Source of the DNA: Gnetum montanum
Taxonomy: Eukaryota > Streptophyta > Gnetopsida > Gnetales > Gnetaceae
NCBI GenBank assembly: GCA_015680685.1
Contig: MNCI01014516.1
Span: 124,001 to 188,000 of the forward strand
DNA length: 64,000 nucleotides
Direction: 5' to 3'
The stretch's first letter is position 1. Every line of letters starts with the position of its first letter. The position numbers and the translations under genes were made by a program. The notes below the pieces were generated by a model. It did not search any database and was not told the origin of the DNA. It worked only from the letters and a program-made list of their open reading frames with translations. This document shows positions 1 to 12,510 of this stretch, in pieces.

Positions 1-3000
1 TAAAACATCACCAATCTAACCATACAATACTTACTAATAAATTAGCCTATAAGAATCATAATGAAGTAATTAATCATATCAAAATATATTAACTATAATG
101 GTTGTAACAGATAATGTCCAGGCATGCTTGCCACTTAATGAGAAAGACTAGAAATACTTATGATGTATGGTTAAAATCTCTAGAACTACTCTCTAAGACT
201 CCCTATTCTTATTTGAAGAAATTTATTTTATTTCTATAGTTATTCCTATTCATGCAGTGGTTCTTAACATTAATCTTTTACTTTTTACTTTAACTAGTGA
301 TGGTGCCTTTTTTCTTTCATGAACTCATATTTTATAACCTTAAGGTTAGTTAACGTCCTATGTAATTTTTTATCTAATTAATTATGTGGCTATCTTATAA
401 AAGCGATCATAATATAGAGATATCTTCTTTTCTTAGATTTGAATCTTCCTCTACATCCCTAAGGCTCCTCTGGAGGATAATGTTCTCTATTATAGGTTGA
501 AGAATATACATGTTTTTAAGGATGTTCATTTTCTATTGTAGAGTTCATTTTCTTATGTCCAACTCTCAAAACGGCTTATTAAGGATGTAAAACATATTTT
601 TTACTTCTCTTTTCTTATTTAATATCCTATAATGTATTATTTCTAAGAGCTTGTGTATGAATTTAGTCTTGATATCCCAAGTTTCTTACTTGATATCATG
701 AATGTGTTTGAATGTATCAATCTTTCTAGTAGTCTTCTTAGTAAGCTCTTGAATTATATTTTGATTTGATCTTTATCTTTTAATATTTGCATAATCTATG
801 AGAGTCCTATAATTTCTTGTTTCTTCTTAGCATATGCCTTCTTAGCTGATGTCCAAATTCATGAATCTTTCTCTTTAAGATGTCTTTAATAAACACTATT
901 TCTCCTTCATTCTTTTGTGCAATGTACAAATTAACATTTAGATGCTATATAGTAATCTAAGGAATGCTAGTGGATGGATTAGATACTAGTGGTATAATAT
1001 TTTTCAACCACATCTACAACCACTAGATATTAGATTGGATTCTTGGTAGCTTCATCAAATAGAAAGTTCTATCAACATCAATTGTTTCTAGATCTACTCA
1101 TATCTTAATTAGTTCAGCATATATTTTTCTTTCCACATCTTTTAGCATGACTTTAATACCTTCATGTTTACCATTTATCTCATCTACTTATTTGTAAGAT
1201 CCATGTTGATTAAAAGGTACTTGAATCACTTTAATAGCATGTTGGAAATTAGGCAAACTTCATCATATATTATTTAAGGATCAAATACTACATTCAAATA
1301 CATGTGTATGCCATTGTAATGTAACATCCTACTAGGTTATGGGTTTCTTATAGAGTAGAGGAGAAAATAAAAGTAAATCCTCATGAATTGCATCTTAGCT
1401 CATGAAAAATCTTAGTAACTGAAGGAAATTCTTATCAAATTATTTTGATCCTTTAGCATGGATCGTTGCTTCTTGAGCTTTATCTTGGATATGCATGATT
1501 GACGTGTACACATTATCTCTATGGGTTCATGACTTTACCTAATGTTGAATCTAGATGTATGGGAATGAAACTACCTTAACCAATTCATCTATCCCTGAAA
1601 TGTTCTCCAAGATCCCAATGATACCCTCAATGATCCTACATGGAGTTGGATTATGGTCTTGTATAAGATGCTTCTTCTTGATTCATCTTGTCCTTCAAAT
1701 AAAGTGCCTCACATTCAATTTAAGTTGACATTGAGATGGTCCTTGCACGATGGTTTTTCAATCTATCATTGTAATGGTAGAGGGTCATAGACCACCATGG
1801 TGTGGTATGGCTACAAGCTCATAAAATCTTCTAATAAGAGCTAAATAGGCTTACACCTTATTTTCTTTCTTTTTGATGTCCACCCCTCTTTTGGCTATGA
1901 TACTTTGCATAAATTATGAAATGATTATATTGTAATAACCTCTCATCATTGACATAACTTTTGTTCCAAACTTTGATATAGCTAATCATCTCTTCATTGG
2001 AAAAACGTTGTGGCATATTATTTTTTACATGAAATTAAGATTAATTACTAGCTTTTATACTTACACCCCTTCCTTCTCCATATCAAAGGCATCATTAAAT
2101 ATTTAGATTTTACTTTAACATATGAATTGCATTATGTGACTACCATTCTTTTCATTTATCATTTTAAAATCCTAGGATCCTTTATAACTAGCAATGTTAA
2201 GATGGGTATGGACATACCACTGGCTATGGTTGAGGTACCATCCTTAGAGATATTGGTATAGAATTCTTATACCTCCTTTCAGTACCAATCCACAAACATG
2301 GTAAGGTAATTATAGAAAATTCTTCTCTAAAGAATCTATTTCAGAAATTTATTTTAATCTTTGAGAAACCTCTCATAATTATTCTCCTTAAATATCCCCT
2401 CCATCACACATTGTTTGAGCATATATCCTCTTGAATATCCTTAACATCCTTAAGAGTCTCTTCAAGGCCATCTATCTCTACTACTTGTTGAAGCTATGAC
2501 ATTAGTTGTGCTTGTGGTTGTTTTTGAATATCTCATTTGTTTTAAGGAATGAGATCAACAATCCTTAATCCATGAAAATGGAGAAAAAGGCATATAACTT
2601 TGTTTTACCAATGAATTTGAAGAAACCTATTCTTTTGCTAGTTCCATTACCAACTCTTGAGATATTCTTGTGCAGCATAGATCTTAAGTGTTTAAAATAT
2701 AGTTGTTAGAATACAATGTTAATAGTGGAAATGGTAAAACATCATCTAAGTTATTGAAACTAGATAAACACACTAAAAATGTTGATGAAATAATGAAAAA
2801 AATTAAAAAATATTGAGAAAACATGTAAAAAATTATTAAAATAAAATTTTAATGGAACATGTATGAAGTAAGAAAAATGTTTAAAATATTGCATTAAATC
2901 AAAATTTATACTTGGATTGTTACCTCTTTCCTATGACTAAGGTATGAGACATCTAGCTTAGATAGAGATGAAGATGTGCACACACACATAGAACAACCAA

Positions 3001-3554
3001 AAATTTAAAGAATATCTTGAATTTAATTGTGAATTCCAATCCATAGTAGAAAATAATAAGAATTCAACTTTTTTGAACCAAACATAAAAATACATGGAAA
3101 ATAAGCATGAAATGTGAAGTTCTAGCACTATTAATGTAGGCACTAGTGCATTCCTATCTAAAATTTCTTATTTTTTATTTATTTAAATGTGTTTTCCTTT
3201 GATTTTACATTAATTTAAAGTTGAAAAAAGATAAGAAATAAGATGTAATAGGTAGGAAAAGATTAAAGTCATATTCAGCATGCCATAATGAGAAATAATA
3301 GTTGAAATAAACTATAATAAGAACTTGATGTCCATGCTAATTACAATGAAATGCTATCAATAAGAAACAAATGGTTTAGCATTTTAATCATAAAAATTAG
3401 AATAGTAAGGCATAAAATTTAATAAAAATTAGAGGCTTACCCATGATTTGATGGACTTAAATTATAAAAAACTGGATAAATATATGGATTCCATATAGAA
3501 TAGATCTTAGATCAAATACTTGGTACAGTGTCATATCCTCTTATCTTTTGTGCT
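1..3554. other. Unassigned AT-rich DNA
   Basis: I see no gene, LTR pair or RNA here. On the minus strand between about 2400 and 600 some stretches read like diluted protein, for example a 50-codon open stretch near 2025-1870. Stop codons overall fall about once per 14-15 codons, close to chance for this base composition, so I do not call a gene. Confidence 0.5.
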
Positions 3555-3560
3555 TTTAAC

Positions 3561-3725
3561 AAGGTGTTAGATTACTAGTAAGAGTATTAGCTTGGTAACC
3601 TGAGGTCATAGGTTTGATTCCAATAGCTCTTAAGTTAAAACTTTAAAAATGTTTGTGAAAGAAACTTCAAGTCTTGCCTGATAGATGCAAGGGGTCTTAG
3701 TGGGTGTGAGTAAAAAATTTTAGTT
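3561..3725 (+). mobile_element. tRNA-derived SINE-like copy 1
   Basis: A tRNA-like pol III promoter is visible: an A-box-like TAGATTACTAG at 3568-3578 and a B-box-like GGTTTGATTCC at 3611-3621, one change from the consensus. The head reads AAGGTGTTAG. The spacing of the two boxes is 43 nt, identical to the second copy at 12384, and both copies share the GGTGTTAG head. The 3' end is uncertain and no poly-A tail or flanking duplication is clear. It could also be a decayed tRNA pseudogene, but the shared non-tRNA head favours a SINE family. Confidence 0.45.
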
Positions 3726-5168
3726 TCAATTTAAAAAATCACTAACAACTAATTGAATGTTTTTTATTTTGCATGGGGCTAACATGTTATTTTTAAGTTT
3801 TAGATTTGAATTTTTTAAAATATATTTATAATTAGTTATTTTTATTTTCTAAATTATTTTTCTTTTTCTAACGTAAGCCTAGATTTTATGTAGGATATTA
3901 AAACCCACCCATAATAGCTCCCAATTCACATATTCAAGTAAGAACATCCAAACCTTGAATTTACAAAACAAAAATAGATATAATATTTTAGAGTGATAAT
4001 TTTCAATTGAGGCTTTGTGCAGGAAGAAATAAATAAAATCTAAACATGAGAGAAGATATGTTTAACCTATGGATCTCTTACGTGTGATTGTTCCATAGGA
4101 TTAATGCATCCATGTAATTTGGTTCATGTGCATGTGTATCTCATTCTCTTATCTTATTTTTTAAAAAATATCTAGCAGTTTCGAGTTTTGATTCCTAAGA
4201 ATTGCATGCATTAGAATAATTTCTAGATGTTTATGTATAATATTATTCAATGATTAAATTAATTATTTATGATAAATTTTTGTACAGACCTTTGTACCAA
4301 TGTTTTTTCCTAGACATTTACTCTCTATTTATATTGTTTTGATTTGAGTGATTTCTAATCAATTAATGAATTTTTTTTTATCAAATATTATGAATTCTTT
4401 TTTCTACTTATTTTAATGTGTTCTATTGTTTTTTTTAGGAACTTTACATATAAATTTTCTTGCAACTAGCAAGGATTAGATGTCACTAATATTTAACATT
4501 AACTTAGAATGCTTATGTTGTAACTACATGGCCAACTCATGACAATTGTCCAAATCCCTAGATGTGATTGTAATGGAATCCTTAAGTTACAATGAAACTT
4601 GCAATTCATCTCATTGACATAGGATGAAACAATAAATTCTTACATGAAATAGATGTTGGATCATGCTTTAAGAAGTGATAGAACATGAAGAATAACGTAT
4701 TTTCTAATGAAATAGAAAAGAAATTGGACTTTTATCAACTTGATGAAATATCCTTGAAACAACAACAACCTAGGTTACAACTAAGTAACTAGAATCTAAT
4801 GATTTGATATGACATTGATGACATATTAGGAAGATATTATGGGTCTAATTATGAATTTCTTATGTCATCTTATGTTAACCTATGAAGATAACTTGATAAC
4901 ATGATTCATGTTTACCTAATTGAACTAGATGATGATTCTAATTTCTTGGTTAATTATTTGTATTAACCCTATTATATAAAACTTTCTCTTTGAAACAAGT
5001 TTATTTTGATAATTGTAGTGACTCTTAAAGTCATAAGGATCAAGGAAAACTAAACCATAATGTTAATAGTAAATCAAAATGACTTATAATTGATATAAAC
5101 TTCAAATGGAGAATAATGAAACAAAGTTGAATGAAGAATTTTGAGTGGTTTATAATTCATTGAGCTAT
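3726..5168. other. Unassigned AT-rich DNA
   Basis: No coding, RNA or repeat-pair signal was recognised. The last five bases, GCTAT at 5164-5168, form the left target-site duplication of element A. Confidence 0.5.
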
Positions 5169-6093
5169 TTATGAGCGGCAAGTTACCTACTATGCCCAAC
5201 CATATGAATAATAAATGTTCATGCATGATCTAGTTGAATTCCATGGATGGGACTAGTTGTGGCAACTAGATCATTATTTCTTAATTGTAGTTCACTATCT
5301 TCCCACTTGGATTAATGGTAGCTTTATCACATATGGTTTAGTCTAGAGTGAGGCATATGATTCTTGATGTTTTTTTGGCATTATGCTACTCCTAATGATA
5401 ATAAAGAAATCAATTATTTAAAATAATTAACAATAAAAAGTAAAATCTAAACTAGCCTATGGGTGATGAGTGTTCATTCTCAGCTCGTCGTACATGTCCT
5501 AAACCCACATATCCATTATTCATATTACCAAATGCTACGCTATTGGGCGAACCAAGAAAAAATGCTACTAGGATTACCAAGAAAATATGTGTTTATGCTT
5601 AAAACTAGTCACGCTCATTCTACCAATTCCTTAATATGCATGGAAACATAAATATTAACTAAGTACATGAAAAGTAAATTGCATGGAAAGTAAATCTAAT
5701 CTAAGTCAAACTACTAGATTGAATAAGAATCAATCTTGATCTTATTTTTCTTCATGGAATGTGTCCAAGTATAATGCCACTTGAATAAGATGTACAATTG
5801 ACTTAGATCCACATTACGGGAACTCACTGACTATTCTCTAAGACTACAGAATAAAACTACAAGAGTTCAGCTACTCTATTAACCAAATAATGCTAATACA
5901 CAATGGGAGCACACATATTTATAGATTTTATTATGGAGCTACATCAATGGGGCCTCATAAACATAGAAAATGTTATGTTGACATAGCCTTATCAATGGGG
6001 AACACTACATTTATGGGACAAGATCAATAGGAATCCATTAACAAGGCCCACATTGATGGGGACCCATGAATGCAACACTTTGATACTTCATCA
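5169..6093 (-). repeat. Element A 3' LTR
   Basis: It aligns along its length with 11204-12088, for example around GGACTAGTTGTGG, CTATCTTCCCACTTGGA and AGGCATATGATTCTTGATG. On the plus strand the left end is TTATGAG, where the other LTR has TGATGAG, and the right end is CTTCATCA. A TATTTATA block at 5916-5923 is the TATA box on the minus strand, shared with the other LTR. Confidence 0.85.
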
Positions 6094-9000
6094 TACCAAC
6101 AAGATTGAATGAAAACTCATCCTTGAGTTTCTTTACAAAATTTGGAATGTATGGAATTATTGATTGACACCTGACATAAAAAATTAACATAACAAAATCA
6201 AGTACCACATTACAAAATTTTATTCTAGTGGATGCATACAAAATGATAGTGTGACAAAAGGATTGGATAGAAATTGAAGATTATAAAATTTGCAAAGGTC
6301 TTCAAAAATCCATAGAAGATGTTTCTTCTTTTTGCTACTAGTGGTGGTATACTTTCAAGCTTGATTGTTCTGTTGATGCTTCTCTAGTTATGCGGAACAT
6401 TCTCGAAGGATGGACTAAAATTTCTTTTTCTCATCCCAAGAATCTAGCAAACATGCAATGCTTAAGCTACTATCTTGTATGTGCTATTATTTGTCCATGG
6501 GCATATTCTCCATTGTCCTTCTCTTGGCTCCATTTTCATGCTTGGAAAAAGACCTTCCTTAGGCATTTCTTTTAGCATCACCTATAGTAACCAAAGGATC
6601 AACATTAGTTTTGGTAATTTTTCCTTAATAATTAACCCTTTTCAAATCCATTCTTTTTCATTTAAGCACAAGGTGATGACAACATACTATACCCAAGGCT
6701 ATGAGATAACTAAAATCATCAAGTTGTTCATATTATTTTGATCAATTACTATTAGTTACAATGATGTTCAAAAATAAGATGTTAGAAAAATTTCAAAGAA
6801 AACATCCCTAGCTCCCATGACTAATGAGCATAACTATGGAAGCACACATGTTTTCAAATGATTTAAACCAAATGTCTAATTCAGAAGATGGCTAGAAATA
6901 TTAATGGATATGGAAATAGAAAGGTAGAAAAAATTAATGGAATGTATGAGAAGTAGTCGCAAAATCATGCTTGATTTCAAAGGAACTATTACTAATGTTT
7001 TGAAAGATGTGAAGGTTTGTTAAAAGCCATGATAAAAAAATTTATGTGAGTGGGTCCTCCTCAAAGTAGACTGCTACCATAATACCCTTGCATAACCACT
7101 TTTATAGATGTTTGTGGGCACCTGAGAATTTAAACGTAGGCCATGCCTTTGTTCCAAACAACACACAACTACTATGGTTAGGATGTTGCACTATACTACA
7201 CAAAACCAAAAAGCTCATAATCACATGCAGTAGTGAGGTGAATAATGGGATGAGAATGGATTGTAGAGATAGGGATGTAAGGTACTTGACCATGCCCACT
7301 ATAGGTTCTTGTGAAAAATGTGATTAAAATGATTAGCATACCTTTCCATCCAAGTTTAGACCAAGTCCATACCATGAACAATAACCTTGCATTGATGTGT
7401 TTGTTCTTGCTAACCACCATGAGTCCACAACCACCTTAAAGAAAAATCATCACTCCAAAAAGAGAATAAAAGAGAAGAAAGAAGGAAGGGCCATAGTTAG
7501 AGTGGCATCTTCAAGCATGGGTAACATGTCTTTCTAGCCCCATAACTAGTGCTTATAGCTCATTATTGTGTCTAAGGGGTGAGCTTTAAATTTCCATTAT
7601 TATTTTTTCTTTTTATTCCTTTATTCCTTTTTTTTATTTTTTTGTGTTTTTTTTATTTTTATTTTTTATTTTTATTTTTTGGATTTTTATTTTTGTTTGA
7701 AATGGGAACCACACCATGCAAAGATAGAGCTTTCTTTTTATTGATCAATGAAGGAGTAATGATACATTCCTTGAGAAGTCATAAACCACATGAAGGAAGT
7801 CAAGAAGAGAATCCAACAAATCCCCTTAAGGTCATACCCTTACCATTCCCACTTGGACATTCCCTCTTTCTTCAGGGTACAATGATCATTAATTAATTTT
7901 AGTTTCATGAAAAAATAACCAAATTGTTTCCATTGAAAGGACCTTTTATTTAGAGAAATGGAGGGATGGATGGGGAGGTCTGACTACTTTACAAAATTAC
8001 GTATCCAATCATCTTGATACCATAGAACAAAAACCCAACACATATCATTGACTTCTGCATCATGACTTGGTAATATTATTAATGGAAACATAAAATACAT
8101 TCATAAACATAAAGAAAATGACTTAGGAAAAGAGAATATTATAAAGAAAAGAAAAGAAAAATATTAAGAAATGGAAAACATATGAAGAATTAGAAAATTT
8201 TGAAAGAAATAGGAAAATGATAAAAAATTGTAAGACAAAAAAGGTGAAAAATACTTATTAGTTCCTGAAATGGGATGGAGCATCTCCCCCATGACTAATT
8301 TTATAATTGCACATTTGGGAGATGGACTGCACAATCCCTTGGTTATACACCACTAATTTTTCACCTATTACCATTACTGATTTAATTAATCATGTGGTAG
8401 CACATCTAATGTTGGTGATAGTATTTTTTGGATAATTAAAAGACATATCTTCATCTGGACTTGAAGGTATTTCCATTTTTGGAGGTCCAAATGTGTTTGC
8501 TTCTTCTTCTTGATTTTCTATTTTAATTCCTATGCCTCCATGTTTAATATCTTTTTCTAGTGTATAATCAAAGCGCAAGATGTATGCATCTAAGTCCTAT
8601 ATTTGGTCCTTTTTCTTATGTCTAGAACTAATAAGTGGATTAGTTGATTCCATGCATCTTTGAAAGAACTTTATATTCTCATTTTCAAGCCACTGGGTGT
8701 CTTTTGGTTTAGTGTATACTACATAAACTATTTTTTGCTCACACACTTGTTCTTTAGCTTTGTTGTGGGTTATGTTAATATTTTAAATTTCTACTCCACA
8801 ACTACACCCTTTACTATTAGCGATGCATGGATTTTCCTATTTCTCCACAATGAAAAGTTCATCATTTATGTCTTCTGTTGGAGTGGTAATGGTTGTTAGC
8901 TTTTTTGTATGATTAGGAGACATCGTTCTAGCGAGGAAGGTTGTTGCATCAAATTGGCCTTATGCTAGTTTTGATGAGTTAGTAGGTCCATGAGTATTGT

Positions 9001-9124
9001 GCTTATGAATGGGAACTATTCTAAAGAAAGGGTGTTTCCAAGATTATGGTGGAGATCTACTGGCATTATCATTTCTATCTATGTTCATAGCACAAGTGGC
9101 ATTCTTTTGATGATGTTGTGGTGC
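6094..9124 (-). other. Element A interior downstream of gag
   Basis: About 3 kb between the gag stop and the 3' LTR has no retroelement enzyme motif on either strand. It includes a T-rich low-complexity tract at about 7584-7697, whose short plus-strand ORF is a composition artefact. The sequence beside the LTR on the minus strand (TTGTTGGTA before TGATGAAG) may be the degraded polypurine tract. Confidence 0.55.
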
Positions 9125-11078
9125 TCAACCATCTTGTGTTATTGGTTGTGACATGTGATGGAGGGAAGTATGAGAATATTGAGGATATGATGGAGGATAA
9201 GAGGTAAGAGGTGATGATCCTTCAAAATATGTTGTGGGTCGTTGATATTTGGGAAAGTGGTAGTGGTGATTGTAGGTAGAGGAAGCATAACCAATTGAGG
9301 AAATAGGTTATTGAACATAATATTTGTACACATTTGGCTAGTAGTAAGGGTAGTGCAGGTTTGATGATGGTCTTCCCCATGATTATGAATTTTTCCACTA
9401 TGATTAATAGTAGTTTTGAGGCTAATAAGAAGTCCCACTAGGATAGTACAGTTGGTTCTAGGACTATCTATAATTACCTTGTGAAAAACGTAATTTCCTA
9501 AGTGTTTACTTTTGTTCAAACTTGGGATTCAATGAAAATCCCCAATACTCATGTACATGTAACATGACTAGGCAATATTCATTTGGAAGATCATATAGTC
9601 AAATGTCACATCAATCATCTTCTTCGGTGGTTGAGTCTATAACATCTTCTTCTATAGTCATTTTTCCTTTTTTGGTGATTAGAGTTCTTACCTATCTCTT
9701 GGTCTCTTTTTCTTCTTTTGTTGTGATCACTTGATTTATTTTGCACTACTCTATCCTCTATGATTTCTATGCAACTGGTAACTTTATCATTTATCCATTC
9801 TAACATCTTATCTAACCTTGCTTCAAGCTCATCGATAGACTTCTGTACTGACAAGATTTATTGCAAACTCACCTCATTGAAAGCTACCTATTTTTCCTAA
9901 TCATAGGTATGGACCCTCTTCTTTTGAAGATTTGGATCCCAATTAATTTCTTTAACATACTCTCATTTATATAGCTCTCCTTCTTCTTTTTCCACATGCT
10001 TGATTAGCTTTTGGATTTGACAGATTCCTAGTTCATATAATTTACCTTGAGTATACATCCTAAGGGTCTCTCTTGTTTAACTATGAAGCCCATATATGAT
10101 GTGGAAAATTTTCTCTTTTTGAGATAAACCATATCCTAGGAATCTATTTAGTAGAGAATAGCATCTATCTAGGGCCATATCTAAGGGTTCATATTTTTTT
10201 TGTTTCCATCCTTGGATTCATTTCCTTAGGTTGGACACTCTCACATAGGTTTGGTATTTCACATTGAAGAGTTCCAACATTGTGGAACATCGATGGATTG
10301 AATTTGGATTCAATGATCTATACCACAATTCAAATTTAACTATTAGTATTCTAGGAAAGAGCTTAAGCTTTTGGCACCCACTTTCAATTTTTTGTAAAAT
10401 GTAGGCATCATGGAAGTCTTCCAAATGATGATATGGATTAGAATCATACATAGCCTCCCACAAATTTAGGGATGTTATTCATATCAAGCCTTTTAATGCA
10501 ATTTTTCTTGCAATTCCTATTGGGTATTTAACTACCTCTATGATCTAGATCATGCTCTTAGTGGCTAACAAGGGTTCACCATCATCAAACATGTCACAGT
10601 GAAAATTTCTATTTCTATTTGTCTAACTGTGATGATTTTTTCTATGCTCATTTTGATGTCTTTGATTTTCCCCTTGGTTTTGATTTCTATTTTTATTTCA
10701 ATCCCATAGTGAAGCTCTATCTCTATACCTAGGTTGATCCTCTTTAGAACTAGACATTGAAGAGGGAGAGGAAGATGAGGAATTGGGAGAGTCACCATGG
10801 CTTCTATAGTGTTCCCCACAGTCCCTTGATTTATCTTTTCTAGGTTTTGAGGAGGTCCTAGGCCTTGAGGCCTTCCCTAGTTTAAGACTTACTTCATCTC
10901 CTCTAGGATTATCTACCTTAGGTGAATGTGGTCCATGAGTGTAGTCAGAATGGTCATGAATATATGAAACTCCTACATAAGGCTGGCCACTCCAATTTTC
11001 TTCAATATATATCTCATTAGTTTTCTAATGAATTTTCTCTCCATATGATGCATTATTAATTCCTTGTAAAAGAGACAT
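9125..11078 (-). pseudogene. gag: Element A gag, long, with Tyr/Pro/Ser-rich tail
   Basis: This decayed gag reads from an ATG at 11078-11076 (MSLLQGINNAS) to a TGA at 9127-9125, about 650 codons with a few stops and shifts. The order is: a Ser-rich and then basic Arg/Asn/Gln-rich N-terminal part (about 10850-10600); the Retrotrans_gag fold with NPYHHLEDF, LFPRILIVKFELWYRSL and ELFNVKYQ (10463-10218); a second gag helix block to about 9990; a predicted coiled coil with SIDELEARLDKMLEWIND (about 9850-9700); and a tail rich in Tyr, Pro, Ser, His and Gln (about 9480-9125, with SPLTSYPPSYPQYSH). Gag coats the element RNA in the cytoplasm. No CCHC knuckle was found. The tail composition is unusual, and no protease follows. 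Confidence 0.75.
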
Positions 11079-11183
11079 TTTTGTTAGTTAATGATATGTG
11101 TGCCTTCATATGTTCTAAAAGATAAATCATTAATGCATTTACAATGATCATGTATAAGATAACTAATATAGATTACTAGCACA

Positions 11184-11202
11184 ATCCCTAGTAATGGCAC
11201 CA
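11184..11202 (-). other. Element A primer-binding site (tRNA-Asp type)
   Basis: On the minus strand this reads TGGTGCCATTACTAGGGAT, against TGGCGCCGTTGCCGGGGAT for the complement of the plant tRNA-Asp 3' end. Fourteen of 19 bases match and all five differences are C-to-T or G-to-A transitions. It lies one base from the 5' LTR, where first-strand synthesis would be primed. Confidence 0.8.
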
Positions 11203-11203
11203 A

Positions 11204-12088
11204 TGATGAGTGGTAAGGTACCTCCTACGTCCAACGATATGAATCACAAGAATTCATGCACAATTCAGTCAAATTCCATAGATGGGACTAGTTGTGGTAT
11301 CTAGATCATTATGTCTTGATTGTACTTCACTATCTTCCCACTTGGACTAGTGGTAGCTTTGTCACATAGGGTTTACTCTAGAGTGAGGCATATGATTCTT
11401 GATGTTGTTTTGGCCTTATGCTACTCCTAATGATAATAAAGAAACCAATTATTTAAACTTATTAACAATCAAAAGTAAAGTCTAAACTAGCCTATGGATG
11501 ATGAGTGTCCATTCCTAGCTTTCCATACATGTCTTAAAACCACGTATCCACTTTTAGTATCACCAAGCGCTATGCTTCTAGATGAACCAAGCAGTAACAC
11601 TGCTGGGATTACCAAGCGAATATGTGTTTATGCTTGAAACTAGTCACAATCATTCTACCAATTCATTAATATGCATGGAGATGTAAATATTAACTAAGTA
11701 ACTAAAAATTAAATTAGATGGAAAGGAAATTGAATATAAGTTAAATTGATGCAATCTCAATCTTATTTTCATTCATCGAATGTGTTTAGGTACAATGTCA
11801 CTTGAATAAGATATCATACCACTAACTTAGATCCATACTGTAGGCACTCATTGACTATTCTCTAAGATTATGGAATGAAATTATACGAGTTTGGCTACTC
11901 TATTGACCAAAGAATGGTTATACATGGTGAGAGCATGGATATTTATAGACATTATTATAAAGCTACATTGATGGGTCCTCATAAATGCAACAAATGCTAT
12001 GCTGACATGGCCCCATTGATGAAGAACACCACGTCAACAAGGTTGCATCAACAAGGATCCATCAACACAACACTTTTATGCTTTATCA
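11204..12088 (-). repeat. Element A 5' LTR
   Basis: Partner of 5169-6093. On the plus strand it starts TGATGAG next to the primer site and ends CTTTATCA, so the minus strand has the expected TG...CA ends. By eye the two LTRs are roughly 80 percent identical with small indels, so the insertion is old. Confidence 0.85.
11940..11947 (-). promoter_or_regulatory. TATA box of element A 5' LTR
   Basis: TATTTATA on the plus strand is TATAAATA on the minus strand. It is conserved in the 3' LTR at 5916-5923 while neighbouring bases have drifted. Confidence 0.5.
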
Positions 12089-12383
12089 ACTATAAATATT
12101 TTAAGGAGATTTAAATGAGTTTTATATGATACTATACCATGTTGTTTTTTCTTATGCTAAGTTACTTCAATGAATTTTTAGACTTTGGGAACCATTATAA
12201 ATTTTGATAAAATGTTGTAAATTCTTAATTAACTTCAACTAATATACATATAACATCACCATGAATATTAGCATGCATGTGATAGTGTAACTCTTGTACA
12301 TGAGGTTTATATGTTTACCATAGTGAAAAAGATAGATATTTAATAAGTGTTAAGTTTCAAAAAATTTCCAAATCAAAATAATG

Positions 12384-12510
12384 AGGTGTTAGCCTAGCGG
12401 TAAGATACTTGATTTAGAAGCTCTAGGTTATTGGTTCAATTTTGGTGGGCAATATTGAGTTATATAAAGTACTAATTGGACTATATATCTTGGGGTGTAC
12501 CTATGTTTCA
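12384..12510 (+). mobile_element. tRNA-derived SINE-like copy 2
   Basis: The head GAGGTGTTAG leads into TAGCCTAGCGG at 12390-12400, a full match to the pol III A-box consensus. GGTTCAATTTT at 12433-12443 is a weakened B box. The 43-nt spacing and the GGTGTTAG head match the copy at 3561. The body beyond the B box differs between copies, and the 3' end is uncertain. Confidence 0.5.

Larger units (their letters stand above)
5169..12088 (-). mobile_element. Element A: gag-only LTR retrotransposon
   Basis: Two direct repeats of about 0.9 kb (5169-6093 and 11204-12088) bound a 5.1 kb interior read on the minus strand. The primer-binding site lies beside the right-hand LTR, which is therefore the 5' LTR. 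The flanks carry GCTAT (5164-5168) and ACTAT (12089-12093), a 5-bp duplication with one G-to-A change. The only coding region recognised is a long gag (11078 to 9125). No protease, reverse transcriptase, RNase H or integrase motif was seen, so the copy resembles the TR-GAG class, which needs enzymes from another element. The tRNA-Asp primer site is of the type used by Athila/Tat lineage Ty3/gypsy elements. Confidence 0.85.

Noticed and set aside
600-2400. Possible long decayed minus-strand protein
   Set aside because: Some stretches read well, for example near 2025-1870, but stops occur about once per 14-15 codons, which is near chance in this composition, and no family motif appears.
7579-7896. 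105-codon plus-strand open frame rich in Phe and Leu
   Set aside because: It arises from a T-rich low-complexity tract inside the non-coding part of element A.
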